A stretch of 64,000 nucleotides of DNA from Nostocoides sp. (GCA_016716625.1 JADJVJ010000001.1:806001-870000), one strand, 5' to 3'; shown: positions 1 to 7,653, numbered from the stretch's first letter. Numbers and translations: made by a program. Notes: generated by a model from the letters alone, not told the origin.

Positions 1-75
1 GATGGAGCGGCGAGGCCTTGGTCTTTTGCAGGTCTGACGTGACCGAGAGGTCGGGCGGGGAACCCGGTCGGGTCG

Positions 76-110
76 AAAAGGCCCCCAGATCGATGACCTG
101 GGGGCTTTTC
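76..110 (-). terminator. Intrinsic terminator after tRNA-Lys
   Basis: A perfect 8-bp stem (81-88 GCCCCCAG with 98-105 CTGGGGGC) is flanked by AAAA on the left and TTTT on the right. It could therefore work in both directions. It lies just past the 3' end of the minus-strand tRNA-Lys and probably ends that transcript. Positions 1-75, on the far side, hold no feature I can support. Confidence 0.8.
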
Positions 111-115
111 GGATG

Positions 116-190
<75 letters not shown>

Positions 191-202
191 GCGGGGAGAG
201 AC

Positions 203-208
203 ATTATC
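203..208 (-). promoter_or_regulatory. Possible -10 box of tRNA-Lys
   Basis: The minus strand reads GATAAT about 12 bases before the mature 5' end of tRNA-Lys, in a short AT-rich patch of otherwise GC-rich DNA. No good -35 box is visible at the usual distance, so this is only a candidate. Confidence 0.35.
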
Positions 209-237
209 AGCAGCGGCGCTGGCCCGCGAAATCCGGG

Positions 238-852
238 TCAGCGGCGTGGGGGCCTGCGACGGGTGAGCCGAGCAACCCCAGCCAGGGTCAGCCCGAGCAC
301 ACTGGCGATGAGGGCGTACTCGAGGGTGCGCGAGCCGGCCGAGGCGGGTTCGGTGCTCGGGGCGCTCGATGCCGTCGGCGTGGGCGTGGCCGATGGAGTG
401 GGGGTGGGCGTCGGTCTCGGGCTCGCCGTGACGGTCGGGCTCGGGCTCGGGGTGGCCTTGACGGTGAACGAGATGGTGCCGCTGATCGGGTGCCCGTCAG
501 CGCTCACCACGCGGTATGCCGTCCGGTACGTCCCAGCCGCGAGCTCGGGCAGCTTCTGGGTCACCGTGGCGCCCTCCGCCGTGGGCGGGACCAGGGTGAG
601 CGCGCCGGCGGGTCCGGTGAGCGCGACCTGGAGGAAGTTCGGCTGGATCTTCTCGTTGAAGACGAACTGGGCCACCGGAGGACTCGACGCAAGGGTGGCG
701 CCGTCGGCCGGGGTCGAGGAGACCAGGGCCGAGTGAGCCGAGGCGCTTTCTCCAGCGAACCCGGCGAACCCGGCGAACCCGGCCAGGACTGCAAGCACGC
801 TCAGGGCAAAGACACTGACGACACGGAGGAGACCACGAGTCACACCCGCCAT
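238..852 (-). CDS. copC: CopC-like copper-binding surface protein
   Basis: The protein has 204 residues: a secreted CopC-domain copper carrier with a C-terminal membrane anchor. A signal peptide covers about residues 1-39 and ends ASA. Cleavage there exposes His40 as the mature N-terminus. With Asp119 and His121 of the motif ADGHP (mature positions 1, 80, 82) this matches the Cu(II) His-brace site of CopC. The domain (40-132) is followed by a Pro/Ser/Thr-rich linker (about 133-175), one membrane helix (about 180-197) and a basic tail. The start is ATG at 852; longer reading would run into the tRNA-His gene. A perfect 9-bp tandem repeat (755-781) encodes Gly-Phe-Ala triplets in the signal peptide. 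No copper pump lies beside it, so export or sensing is open. Confidence 0.85.
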   Translation of the reverse strand: MAGVTRGLLRVVSVFALSVLAVLAGFAGFAGFAGESASAHSALVSSTPADGATLASSPPVAQFVFNEKIQPNFLQVALTGPAGALTLVPPTAEGATVTQKLPELAAGTYRTAYRVVSADGHPISGTISFTVKATPSPSPTVTASPRPTPTPTPSATPTPTASSAPSTEPASAGSRTLEYALIASVLGLTLAGVARLTRRRPPRR

Positions 853-898
853 CCTCGCACGAGCCCCCGCCCCCGTCCCCGCCCCCGTCCCGGGCACG

Positions 899-938
899 GA
901 ATCGGCCCCGTCGCAGCGGACTGCGGCGGGGCCGATTC
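899..938 (-). terminator. Long stem-loop between tRNA-His and copC
   Basis: Near-perfect 17-bp arms (GAATCGGCCCCG... and its complement ending at 938) with a short loop lie just after the 3' end of tRNA-His and about 45 bases before the copC start. There is no T-run. It most likely ends or attenuates the tRNA-His transcript and separates it from copC. Next to it, at 869-891, is a double 11-mer GCCCCCGTCCC in the copC leader. Confidence 0.6.
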
Positions 939-940
939 GG

Positions 941-1016
941 TGGGGTGAGCGACGGGGCTCGAACCCGCGACATCCTGGACCACAACCAGGTGCTCTACCA
1001 GCTGAGCTACGCCCAC
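941..1016 (-). tRNA. tRNA-His (anticodon GTG), CCA encoded
   Basis: On the minus strand the acceptor GTGGGCG (from 1016) pairs with CGCTCAC. The D arm is GCTC/GAGC. The anticodon arm is CCTGG-TTGTGGT-CCAGG with anticodon GTG. The T arm carries GGTTCGAGC. The discriminator is C, as expected for His, with an encoded CCA at 941-943. The base before the acceptor (1017) supplies the G at -1 that histidyl-tRNA synthetase needs. Confidence 0.95.
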
Positions 1017-1085
1017 CATGGTGACCACACGACATACCGGGAAGCCGGGGACCGGGTGGACAACGGCGACCATCGTACCCGCATC

Positions 1086-1742
1086 TCAGGGGTGCTCCGG
1101 ACCATCCGTTCGCGCGAGGACGACCTCGAGCGGGTCGTCACAGTCCATGAGGACGGTGACGATGGAATCGCCCGTGGTCATCGCGTGCCGGGACCATTCG
1201 AGGGTGACGCCCGCGTTGGCGAACCGCTGCGGCGCGTCCTCGCCGAGGTACGCCGTGCCGCCGGTACCCGAGAGGTAGGCGTCACCCCCGACGGCCCGGA
1301 CGACCTCGATGAGCCGCTCGATGCCGGCGCCGACCGGGGGATCGGTGCGCAGCAGCGGTGTGGTGATGCCGAGCAGGTCGCGGATGACCTCGATGAGGGC
1401 CGTGTTGACCTCGACCAGGCTCGCCCCCGAGGCGCCCTCGATCCGTTCGAGGAGCTCGGCGCCGCGGGTCCGGAAGTGCCGGGCGCCGGTGTACCGGCCG
1501 CGGATCGCGTCCACCATCCGCCCCTGCCACCCGGGCTGGACCTGCACCTGGGTGATCGGGACGAGTGCGGGTTTGCCGACGAGCTGGTGCGAGACCCAGG
1601 TGCCGCGCATCCGGACTCGGCGCTGGTACCCGTGCTTCTGGAACTGGTCATGCACGGCGAGGACGAAGGCGTCGCTCGTGGCCATCTTGAACCAGAACCC
1701 GGAATAGGGCAGCAGGTCCGGCTGGTGGATCGCGACCCTCAT
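1086..1742 (-). CDS. WbqC family protein
   Basis: A 218-residue protein opening with the family signature IHQPDLLPYSGFW (residues 5-17). WbqC-like proteins occur in polysaccharide, glycolipid and lipopeptide loci; their exact reaction is not settled, and sugar amine or acyl transfer has been suggested. The ATG at 1742 shares ATGA with the stop of the PIG-L deacetylase gene upstream, so the two are probably translated together. A sugar deacetylase followed by WbqC suggests sequential modification of an amino sugar. That is inference from order; no glycosyltransferase is adjacent. Confidence 0.8.
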   Translation of the reverse strand: MRVAIHQPDLLPYSGFWFKMATSDAFVLAVHDQFQKHGYQRRVRMRGTWVSHQLVGKPALVPITQVQVQPGWQGRMVDAIRGRYTGARHFRTRGAELLERIEGASGASLVEVNTALIEVIRDLLGITTPLLRTDPPVGAGIERLIEVVRAVGGDAYLSGTGGTAYLGEDAPQRFANAGVTLEWSRHAMTTGDSIVTVLMDCDDPLEVVLARTDGPEHP

Positions 1743-2368
1743 CAGGCCGGGGGGCGCAGGTGGCGCACGAGGGCGTACTGCTCGGCGAAGTCGACGAGGC
1801 GGATCTTCCCGACGGCGGCCGCCAGTTCCTTGGTCGAGCTCATCGGGTGCGCGCCGCCCGGATTCTCGGTGACGTATGCCGCACACGCCGCGGCCTTGGC
1901 GTCGGCCTGAGCCTCGGTGAGCGGTTCGAAGACATTCCAGCGCAGGTCGCTCGGGTGCAAGTTGACGTCATACACGGCGATGTCGTAGACGAGGATCGTC
2001 GGCGGGAACCAGTGCCCCGGTGACATCGACGCCCGGCACGCCCGCATCCCGGCCTCGTAGGCGGCGATGTGGTCCTGGTGGAGTGAGGGGAAGGGGAGGT
2101 AGACCTCCTCGGGCCGCTCCTGTGCGAACAACTCGTCGAGCGCTCCAACGACCTGCGCCATGTGCGCGCTCAGCGATGTGTCCGGAAATCCCAGGGCGAT
2201 GCTCCGCTGCACCCCGAGGATGTCCAGGGCCTGCTCGTGTTCGCGGGCGCGGATCGGGCCGCTGTCGGTGAGGGTGACGACCAGGCTCTCGTCGGGGTAC
2301 TTGGCGAGCAGCCCTCCGCAACCGAGCGACTCATCGTCCATGTGCGGGGCGAGGATGAGCCGCGTCAC
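1742..2368 (-). CDS. PIG-L (LmbE-like) deacetylase
   Basis: A 208-residue zinc-dependent de-N-acetylase fold. The first metal motif PHMDDE is at residues 8-13 (His9, Asp12) and the second, LHQDH, at 96-100. The family includes MshB and Mca of mycothiol metabolism and GlcNAc-PI deacetylases. The substrate here is unknown, and at 208 residues it is shorter than MshB. GTG at 2368 overlaps the stop of orn (GTGA), and its own stop overlaps the start of the WbqC gene, giving a tight three-gene chain. Confidence 0.85.
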   Translation of the reverse strand: MTRLILAPHMDDESLGCGGLLAKYPDESLVVTLTDSGPIRAREHEQALDILGVQRSIALGFPDTSLSAHMAQVVGALDELFAQERPEEVYLPFPSLHQDHIAAYEAGMRACRASMSPGHWFPPTILVYDIAVYDVNLHPSDLRWNVFEPLTEAQADAKAAACAAYVTENPGGAHPMSSTKELAAAVGKIRLVDFAEQYALVRHLRPPA

Positions 2369-3036
2369 GATGCGTCGTCCTCCGCGCCGAGGGTGGCGTC
2401 CCCGGTCGCAGAGGTGTGCTCCACCACGTGCCGGGTAGCGATCTTCTTGCACTCCTCGGTGGACCGTCCGGGCGGGTCGGTAAATACCGCCTCCCGGTAG
2501 TAGCGCAGTTCGGCAATCGATTCGCGGATGTCGGCGAGCGCCCGGTGCCCACCGCTCTTGACCGGGGCAGCGAAGTAGGCCCGGGGGAACCACCGCCGGG
2601 CCAGCTCCTTGATCGAGGAGACGTCGACGATCCGGTAGTGCAGGTGCGACTCCAAGGTGGGCATGTCCCGGGCGAGAAATCCGCGGTCGGTGGCCACCGA
2701 GTTGCCGCCAAGTGGTGCCTTGCCGGGCTCGGGGACCCACTCGCGGACATAGCCGAGCACCAGCTCCTCGGCCTCGGCCAGGCTCACCCCGTGCTCGAGG
2801 TCGGCGAGCAGACCGGAGCCGGTGTGCATCTGGGTGACGAACTCGCCCATCTGGTCCAGCGCCGCCTGCGGGGGCCGGATCACGATGTCGACCCCGTCGC
2901 CCAGCACCGTGAGCTCGTAGTCGGTGACCAGGGCGGCGACCTCGACGAGGGCGTCCTGGGTGAGGGAGAGCCCGGTCATCTCGCAGTCGATCCACACGAT
3001 GCGGTCCGCGAGCGACCGGTCCGTCGGCAGCGTCAT
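2365..3036 (-). CDS. orn: Oligoribonuclease
   Basis: A 223-residue DEDDh 3'-5' exonuclease that degrades 2-5-nt RNA fragments, including pGpG, to mononucleotides in the cytoplasm. The catalytic residues are all visible: Asp17 and Glu19 in WIDCEMTGL, Asp117 in VATDRGF, and His164 and Asp169 in GGHRALADI. ATG 3036 was chosen because it places WIDCEM at the usual distance; an in-frame GTG at 3060 would add eight residues. The C-terminus after about 185 is longer than in E. coli, as is common in actinobacteria. It heads the orn/PIG-L/WbqC chain and is divergent from prsW. Confidence 0.95.
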   Translation of the reverse strand: MTLPTDRSLADRIVWIDCEMTGLSLTQDALVEVAALVTDYELTVLGDGVDIVIRPPQAALDQMGEFVTQMHTGSGLLADLEHGVSLAEAEELVLGYVREWVPEPGKAPLGGNSVATDRGFLARDMPTLESHLHYRIVDVSSIKELARRWFPRAYFAAPVKSGGHRALADIRESIAELRYYREAVFTDPPGRSTEECKKIATRHVVEHTSATGDATLGAEDDAS

Positions 3037-3067
3037 GGTGGCCACTCTAAGGCTCGGCACGGTGCAC

Positions 3068-3073
3068 TAAGGT
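3068..3073 (+). promoter_or_regulatory. -10-like box of prsW (leaderless)
   Basis: TAAGGT lies eight bases before the prsW ATG at 3082 and no ribosome-binding site is present. The transcript probably starts at or next to the start codon. Confidence 0.4.
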
Positions 3074-3081
3074 CGACTGCT

Positions 3082-4242
3082 ATGAGCGTGCAGGTCCCCT
3101 CGGGTGCCCATGCTGCCCAGACGCGCCCGCACCGTTCGCGGTCGGCGATCCGGCTGTGGCTTGTCGCTGCGCTCGTGGTCACCGGCTTCGGCCTCCTCGC
3201 GCTCTCCGTGGCCACCTACTTCGGCGCCACGTATGGCGTGCAGATCACCCTGCTCAGCGTGCTCGCCGCGGCGATTCCGCTCGGCATCGTCGTGCCGACG
3301 TTTCTCTGGCTCGACCGGTTCGAGGCCGAACCGACCCGGTTGCTCCTCATCGCCTTCCTTTGGGGGGCGCTCGTTGCCGCGGTACTGGCGGCCGTGACGA
3401 ACACCAGCGCCCTCGCGGTCATCGAGGCCGTCAGTTCGGCGCAGGAGGCTCGAGCCGTCACTGCGGTGGTCGTCGCCCCGGTGGTCGAGGAGTCCCTTAA
3501 GGGCCTGCTCGTCCTGCTCATCTGGTGGCGGATGCGTCGGGAGTTCGACGGGATCATCGACGGGATGGTCTATGCCGGGATCACCGCCGCCGGGTTCGCC
3601 TTTACCGAGAACATCCAGTACCTGGCCACCGCGTACAGCGAGGGCGGCGCCGAGATGCTCGGGGCGACCTTCGTGCTGCGGTGCCTGTTCTCGCCGTTTG
3701 CGCACCCCATGTTCACCGTGGCGACCGGACTCGGCATCGGAGTGGCCTCGGTGTCCCGTTCCCGCTGGCTGCGCGTGCTCGCCCCGGTGCTCGGGTGGCT
3801 GCTTGCCGTGATCGGCCACGGACTGTGGAACCTGGCGGCGGTCGTCGGCGGCGAGGGCATCATCACGATCTACCTTCTGGTCGAGGTGCCGGTCTTCCTC
3901 GGCTTCCTCGCCCTGGTCACCTGGGCCCGGCGCTCCGAGGGCCGGCTCATCGGCCGGCACCTCACGGCATACGTGCAGGCGGGCTGGCTCTCGGCGGCCG
4001 AGGTGGGCATGCTCGCCTCGATGGGCCGCCGCCGGGAGGCGCGGCACTGGGCCCGGGTCAACACCGGCCGCGCCGGGCTCGCCGCGATGCGGGCCTTCCA
4101 GGACACCGCGAGCGAACTGGCGCTGCTGCGTCGGCGGATGGGTCATACGCCGGTGGATGCGCCGATGCTCGCCGACGAGCACGCGCTCCTGGCCGCTCTG
4201 GTCCAGGCGCGCCGTAACTTCACCGGACTGGCGGTGACATGA
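3082..4242 (+). CDS. prsW: PrsW family intramembrane metalloprotease
   Basis: A 386-residue polytopic membrane protein. The family motifs sit inside membrane helices: EESLK at 136-140, FAFTEN at 172-177, His208 in FAHPM, and HGLWN at 246-250. In Bacillus PrsW cleaves the anti-sigma factor RsiW; actinobacterial homologues have no assigned substrate, and no sigma/anti-sigma pair is adjacent here. After the membrane core (about 25-310) follows a cytoplasmic, Arg-rich helical tail of about 90 residues not found in the Bacillus protein. The stop overlaps the methyltransferase start (ATGA at 4239). Confidence 0.88.
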   Translation: MSVQVPSGAHAAQTRPHRSRSAIRLWLVAALVVTGFGLLALSVATYFGATYGVQITLLSVLAAAIPLGIVVPTFLWLDRFEAEPTRLLLIAFLWGALVAAVLAAVTNTSALAVIEAVSSAQEARAVTAVVVAPVVEESLKGLLVLLIWWRMRREFDGIIDGMVYAGITAAGFAFTENIQYLATAYSEGGAEMLGATFVLRCLFSPFAHPMFTVATGLGIGVASVSRSRWLRVLAPVLGWLLAVIGHGLWNLAAVVGGEGIITIYLLVEVPVFLGFLALVTWARRSEGRLIGRHLTAYVQAGWLSAAEVGMLASMGRRREARHWARVNTGRAGLAAMRAFQDTASELALLRRRMGHTPVDAPMLADEHALLAALVQARRNFTGLAVT

Positions 4243-5060
4243 GGCGGCGGGGCGCGCGAGGCGGGGGCGGGCAAAGCCGGGGCGGGGAGGCAACGGAGGG
4301 CAACCACGCCACCTACACCCGCGGCGAGATCGTCGAGCACTATGCGAGCCGCTCCGGGCTGCAGCCGGGGGAGGGTGTGCTCATCGACCGGTGGCTGGAC
4401 GCCATCACCGGGTCGGTGTTCCTCGACATCGGGGTGGGCGGGGGCCGCACCACCGGGGTTATCGCCGCGCTGACGCAGCGGTATGTCGGCGTGGACTACT
4501 CGGCGCCGCTCATCGAGGCCGCCCGCAGGCGCTATCCGGAGCGGGATCTGCGCTGGGCGGACGCCCGTGATCTGGCGGAGTTCGAGGACGAGGAGTTCTC
4601 GGTCGTCTGGTTCTCCTTCAACGGGATTGACTCGGTGGGGGATGACGATCGGCGCCAGATCCTCGGCGAGATCCGGCGGGTAGTCCGGCCCGGGGGGCTG
4701 TTCCTCTTCTCCACGCACAACCGCGACGTGGCCACCTTCGACCGGTTGCCGTGGCGCCGCCGCCCGCGGGTCACCCGCACCTATGCCCGCTCCGTGGTTC
4801 AGGCCGTGCGGCGGCTCCCGCGGATCGTCCGGATGCGCCGCCAGGTGGTGCACACCGCGGACTACGCGCAGATCAACGACGATGCGCATGACTACACGCT
4901 GCTCATGTACTACATCGACCGGTTCGCCCAGGCGCGCCAGCTGGGTGAGTGCGGCTTCGAACTCGTCGAGGTGAGTTCGCAGGGGGGTCGCCCGCTCGCC
5001 GACAGTGAGGTCGACCGGGCCTCGGTGTGGCTGCACTATGTCGCCCGTCGGGTGCCGTGA
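4239..5060 (+). CDS. Class I SAM-dependent methyltransferase
   Basis: A 273-residue cytoplasmic protein with a Rossmann-type methyltransferase core. Motif I FLDIGVGGG is at 61-69, an acidic residue at 86 (VGVDYS) ends strand 2, and the post-motif RVVRPGGLFLFSTHNRD follows. The substrate is unknown. The first 22 residues are Gly/Arg-rich and unlike the rest, so the real start may be downstream, but the ATGA overlap with prsW favours 4239. The downstream amidohydrolase starts one base into the stop, making a three-gene unit. Confidence 0.82.
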   Translation: MRRRGARGGGGQSRGGEATEGNHATYTRGEIVEHYASRSGLQPGEGVLIDRWLDAITGSVFLDIGVGGGRTTGVIAALTQRYVGVDYSAPLIEAARRRYPERDLRWADARDLAEFEDEEFSVVWFSFNGIDSVGDDDRRQILGEIRRVVRPGGLFLFSTHNRDVATFDRLPWRRRPRVTRTYARSVVQAVRRLPRIVRMRRQVVHTADYAQINDDAHDYTLLMYYIDRFAQARQLGECGFELVEVSSQGGRPLADSEVDRASVWLHYVARRVP

Positions 5061-6262
5061 TGACCGAGGTCCCGGGAACCGACCTGGCGAGCCTGCGGGC
5101 ACTGCGTGAGGACCTGCACCACCACCCCGAGCTCGGTCTGCATCTGCCGCGTACCCAGCGTGCGGTGCTCGACGCGCTCGACGGGCTGGGGCTGGAGATC
5201 ACCCTCGGGCGCTCGCTGTCCTCGGTCGTCGCGGTTGTCCGTGGCGCGGCTCCGGGCGCCAGGTCCGGGCCGGTGGTGCTGCTTCGCGGGGACATGGACG
5301 CGTTGCCGGTCACCGAGGCGACGACCGTCGGGCCGCGCTCCGAGGTCGACGGGGTCATGCACGCGTGCGGCCACGATCTGCACGTTGCCGGTCTTGTCGG
5401 GGCGGCGCGCCATCTCGCGGCCCGTCGCGCCGAGCTCGCCGGGGATGTCGTGCTCATGTTCCAGCCCGGTGAGGAGGGGCCCGGGGGCGCCGAGCCGATG
5501 CTCGCCGAGGGGTTGCTGGATGCGGCGGGACGGCGGGTCGACGCGGCATACGCCGCCCACGTGTATTCGGCGGATCACGCCTTCGGGGTGTGCTTCGGCC
5601 GGCCCGGGACCCAGATGGCGGCCTCCGACGAGGTCCGGATCACCGTGCGTGGGCGCGGTGGGCACGGCTCCGCCCCGCACCGCACCCTCGACCCGGTACC
5701 GGTGGCCTGCGAGATCGTCCTCGCCCTTCAGACAATGGTGACCCGACGGTTCAGCATCTGGGAGCCCGTCGTCGTCACCGTCGGGCGGATCGCCGGGGGG
5801 ACCAAGGACAACATCATCGCCGACGAGGCGATCCTCGAGGCGACTGTGCGGACCTTCTCCGGGGCGACCCGGGAGTTGGCGCGGGAACTCATCGGGCAGG
5901 TCGCCGGCGGGGTGGCGCAGGCGCACGGGCTCACCGTGGGGATCCACTGGGTCGAGGGGTACCCGGCAACCGTCAACGACCCGGCCGAGTTCGGTTTCGC
6001 TCGCGGGGTCGTCGAGGACCTCTTCGGGCAGCAGCGGTTTGCCGAGATGCCCGAGCCGGAGGCCGGCGCCGAGGACTTCTCCTTCGTCCTCGAGCAGGTT
6101 CCGGGGGCCTATCTCAACGTCTCGGCGTGCGCCCATCCGCGGGTCGAGGACGCCGAGGACAACCATTCGCCGAGAGCCACCTTCGACGACGCGGTGCTCC
6201 CGGACCTTGCCTTGCTGCTCGCCGAACTCGCGATCCGCCGGTGTGCCTTGGGCTTTGGGTGA
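5060..6262 (+). CDS. M20 family amidohydrolase
   Basis: A 400-residue cytosolic dinuclear metallohydrolase of the M20D group (hippurate, N-acyl-amino-acid and IAA-conjugate hydrolases). Visible motifs are RGDMDALP at 76-83, ACGHD at 102-106 (Cys103 and His105 as metal ligands), PGEEG at 136-140 with the catalytic Glu pair, and EDFSF near 340. It should release an amino acid from an acylated substrate whose identity cannot be read from sequence. ATG 5060 overlaps the preceding TGA. Length is typical. Confidence 0.88.
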   Translation: MTEVPGTDLASLRALREDLHHHPELGLHLPRTQRAVLDALDGLGLEITLGRSLSSVVAVVRGAAPGARSGPVVLLRGDMDALPVTEATTVGPRSEVDGVMHACGHDLHVAGLVGAARHLAARRAELAGDVVLMFQPGEEGPGGAEPMLAEGLLDAAGRRVDAAYAAHVYSADHAFGVCFGRPGTQMAASDEVRITVRGRGGHGSAPHRTLDPVPVACEIVLALQTMVTRRFSIWEPVVVTVGRIAGGTKDNIIADEAILEATVRTFSGATRELARELIGQVAGGVAQAHGLTVGIHWVEGYPATVNDPAEFGFARGVVEDLFGQQRFAEMPEPEAGAEDFSFVLEQVPGAYLNVSACAHPRVEDAEDNHSPRATFDDAVLPDLALLLAELAIRRCALGFG

Positions 6263-6390
6263 GAGGCACGTCGGGCGCACGGTCACCTTCCTCCATGGGG
6301 ACCTGGCATGGGGCAGAGCCAGCTCCTAGCCCTGCATCCACGCGTGGCCCAGTGAGGTCATGTTCGCGGGCCGCGACGAGGCAGGAGGTT

Positions 6391-6467
6391 CGCAAAATAT
6401 CCGCCAAAAAGCAACGTCCATGCTCGTGGATTGCGTTTTTGGTGTTTGCAATGAGACACTGGACCGC
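6391..6467 (+). promoter_or_regulatory. AT-rich operator/promoter of the HTH gene
   Basis: This is the most AT-rich stretch of the 205-base gap 6263-6467. It holds an imperfect inverted repeat, CCAAAAAGCAA at 6404-6414 and TTGCGTTTTTGG at 6431-6442, whose right arm doubles as a -35-like TTGCGT. A GACACT at 6455-6460 could be the -10, giving a leaderless start at 6468. The arrangement suits autoregulation by the HTH protein, but nothing here proves it. The gap 6263-6390 shows no other feature. Confidence 0.4.
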
Positions 6468-6983
6468 ATGTCATCCACGGCTGAGACCCGCACGGATCAG
6501 TTGCTGACCACCGGTGAGGCGGCCAGGCTCCTGGGTTCATCGCGCCAGCATGTGGTCGATCTGTGCGTGGCGGGGGACCTGCCGTTCTTGAGCGTCGGGA
6601 AACATCGCCGGCTGCGCCGAGAGGATGTGGAGGAGGTTCGAGCGCGCACTACGCGCTCGAACCGCGCTGACCGGCGTAGTCGGTGGCTCAACATCGCGGT
6701 GGCGGGCAAGCTCGTGCGGGACCCCCATGCAGTGCTGGGCCGCGCACGCACCAACCTCGCGCGGCTGCAGGGCCTGCACCCGCGAGGCCGTGGCGCGACG
6801 TGGCTGAGCGAGTGGGAGAAGTTGCTCGACGGCCCGATCGACGATGTCCTCGACGTGCTCACCTCGCAGACTCCGCGCTCGCGCGAGTTGCGTGCGAATT
6901 CGCCGTTCGCAGGTGTGCTGAGCAGCGAGGAGCGCGAACAGGCGCTGCTTGCGTTCCAGTCCTACCGGCAATCTCGGGTCTGA
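6468..6983 (+). CDS. Excisionase-type HTH protein, likely antitoxin
   Basis: A 171-residue protein. Residues about 11-57 form a MerR/excisionase winged helix-turn-helix (LLTTGEAARLLGSSRQHVV, then GKHRRLRREDVEEV). The rest is helical with no family I know. The gene overlaps the nucleotidyltransferase that follows (TGATG at 6981-6985). An HTH gene coupled to a small nucleotidyltransferase is the layout of type IV-like toxin-antitoxin or abortive-infection modules, so this would be the DNA-binding, neutralising partner. A less likely alternative is a plain regulator. ATG 6468 was chosen because it gives the normal N-terminal spacing; an in-frame ATG at 6360 would lie in the operator region. Confidence 0.7.
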   Translation: MSSTAETRTDQLLTTGEAARLLGSSRQHVVDLCVAGDLPFLSVGKHRRLRREDVEEVRARTTRSNRADRRSRWLNIAVAGKLVRDPHAVLGRARTNLARLQGLHPRGRGATWLSEWEKLLDGPIDDVLDVLTSQTPRSRELRANSPFAGVLSSEEREQALLAFQSYRQSRV

Positions 6984-7534
6984 TGACCCGCGATCAACTG
7001 GCGCACATCCTTCGCGCTGCGGCTCGCATCGCCAACGATGACGAGATCATCGTGATCGGAAGCCAAGCGATCCTAGGGTCTTTCGACGAAGACGACCTGC
7101 CCGAGCCCGCGCACGCCTCGATCGAGGTAGACGTCTTCTTCGCCAAAGACCCGGATCTCGCGAAGACCGACGGTGTCGACGGCCACCTGGGTGAGGGCTC
7201 TCACTTTCACGAAACGTTCGGCTGCTACGCCCAAGGTTGCGACGTGACCACGGCCACCTTGCCCGACGGATGGCAGGACCGTTTGGTTCCCTTTGCCCCA
7301 CCGGTCGCACAGGGTGCAACAGGCTGGTGCCTGGAGCCGCACGATCTAGCGGTGTCCAAGCTATTCGCTGGCCGGGACAAAGACCGCGAGTTCGTCGCCG
7401 CACTGCTGGACGGCGGCCTGATCGACGTTGGGGTGCTGCGTTCTCGCGCCCTGGTGCTCCCGGGCATCCAGCTGCAGATCCGGCGCGTCCTGGACTGGCT
7501 CGACGCCTACACAGTCAGCCGCGCCGGCCGCTAG
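6983..7534 (+). CDS. DUF6036-like nucleotidyltransferase, likely toxin
   Basis: A 183-residue protein with the signature of a minimal nucleotidyltransferase fold: GSQAI at 26-30, then an acidic pair in SIEVDVFF (Glu48, Asp50), and a conserved helix DLAVSKLFAGRDKDREF at 121-137. This pattern is seen in DUF6036 and AbiEii-like proteins, some of which add nucleotides to tRNA. It is translationally coupled to the HTH gene and ends only 10 bases before the 3' end of tRNA-Arg. The role as toxin or phage-defence effector is inferred from fold and pairing, not demonstrated. Confidence 0.68.
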   Translation: MTRDQLAHILRAAARIANDDEIIVIGSQAILGSFDEDDLPEPAHASIEVDVFFAKDPDLAKTDGVDGHLGEGSHFHETFGCYAQGCDVTTATLPDGWQDRLVPFAPPVAQGATGWCLEPHDLAVSKLFAGRDKDREFVAALLDGGLIDVGVLRSRALVLPGIQLQIRRVLDWLDAYTVSRAGR

Positions 7535-7544
7535 TTCTCGACGG

Positions 7545-7617
7545 CGCCCCCGGCAGGACTCGAACCTGCGACCTCGAGATTAGAAGGCTCTTGCTCTATC
7601 CGCTGAGCTACGGAGGC
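7545..7617 (-). tRNA. tRNA-Arg (anticodon TCT)
   Basis: On the minus strand the acceptor GCCTCCG (from 7617) pairs with CGGGGGC, with one G-T pair. The D arm is GCTC/GAGC and the T arm GCAGG-TTCGAGT-CCTGC. The loop CTTCTAA gives anticodon TCT (Arg, AGA). CCA is not encoded. The anticodon stem AGAGC/TCTCG has only three standard pairs; its outer A-G and inner C-T positions are mismatched, which is unusual. The HTH/nucleotidyltransferase pair sits directly past its 3' end, a common integration position. Confidence 0.88.
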
Positions 7618-7619
7618 TA

Positions 7620-7647
7620 GGCCGGTCAGTGTATGCCGTGACCGGCC
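7620..7647. repeat. Inverted repeat with GTATGCC word in its loop
   Basis: GGCCGGTCA (7620-7628) and TGACCGGCC (7639-7647) are perfect complements around a 10-base loop. The dispersed word GTATGCCGTG (7631-7640) spans the loop and the first bases of the right arm. The hairpin lies between tRNA-Arg and the phosphopantetheinyl transferase, which are divergent, so a terminator role is unlikely. Confidence 0.6.
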
Positions 7648-7653
7648 ACCTGC

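Noticed and set aside
6263..7617. Genomic island with attL/attR at tRNA-Arg
   Set aside because: I looked for a second copy of the tRNA 3' end in 6263-6467 and found none, and no integrase is present; only the adjacency stands.
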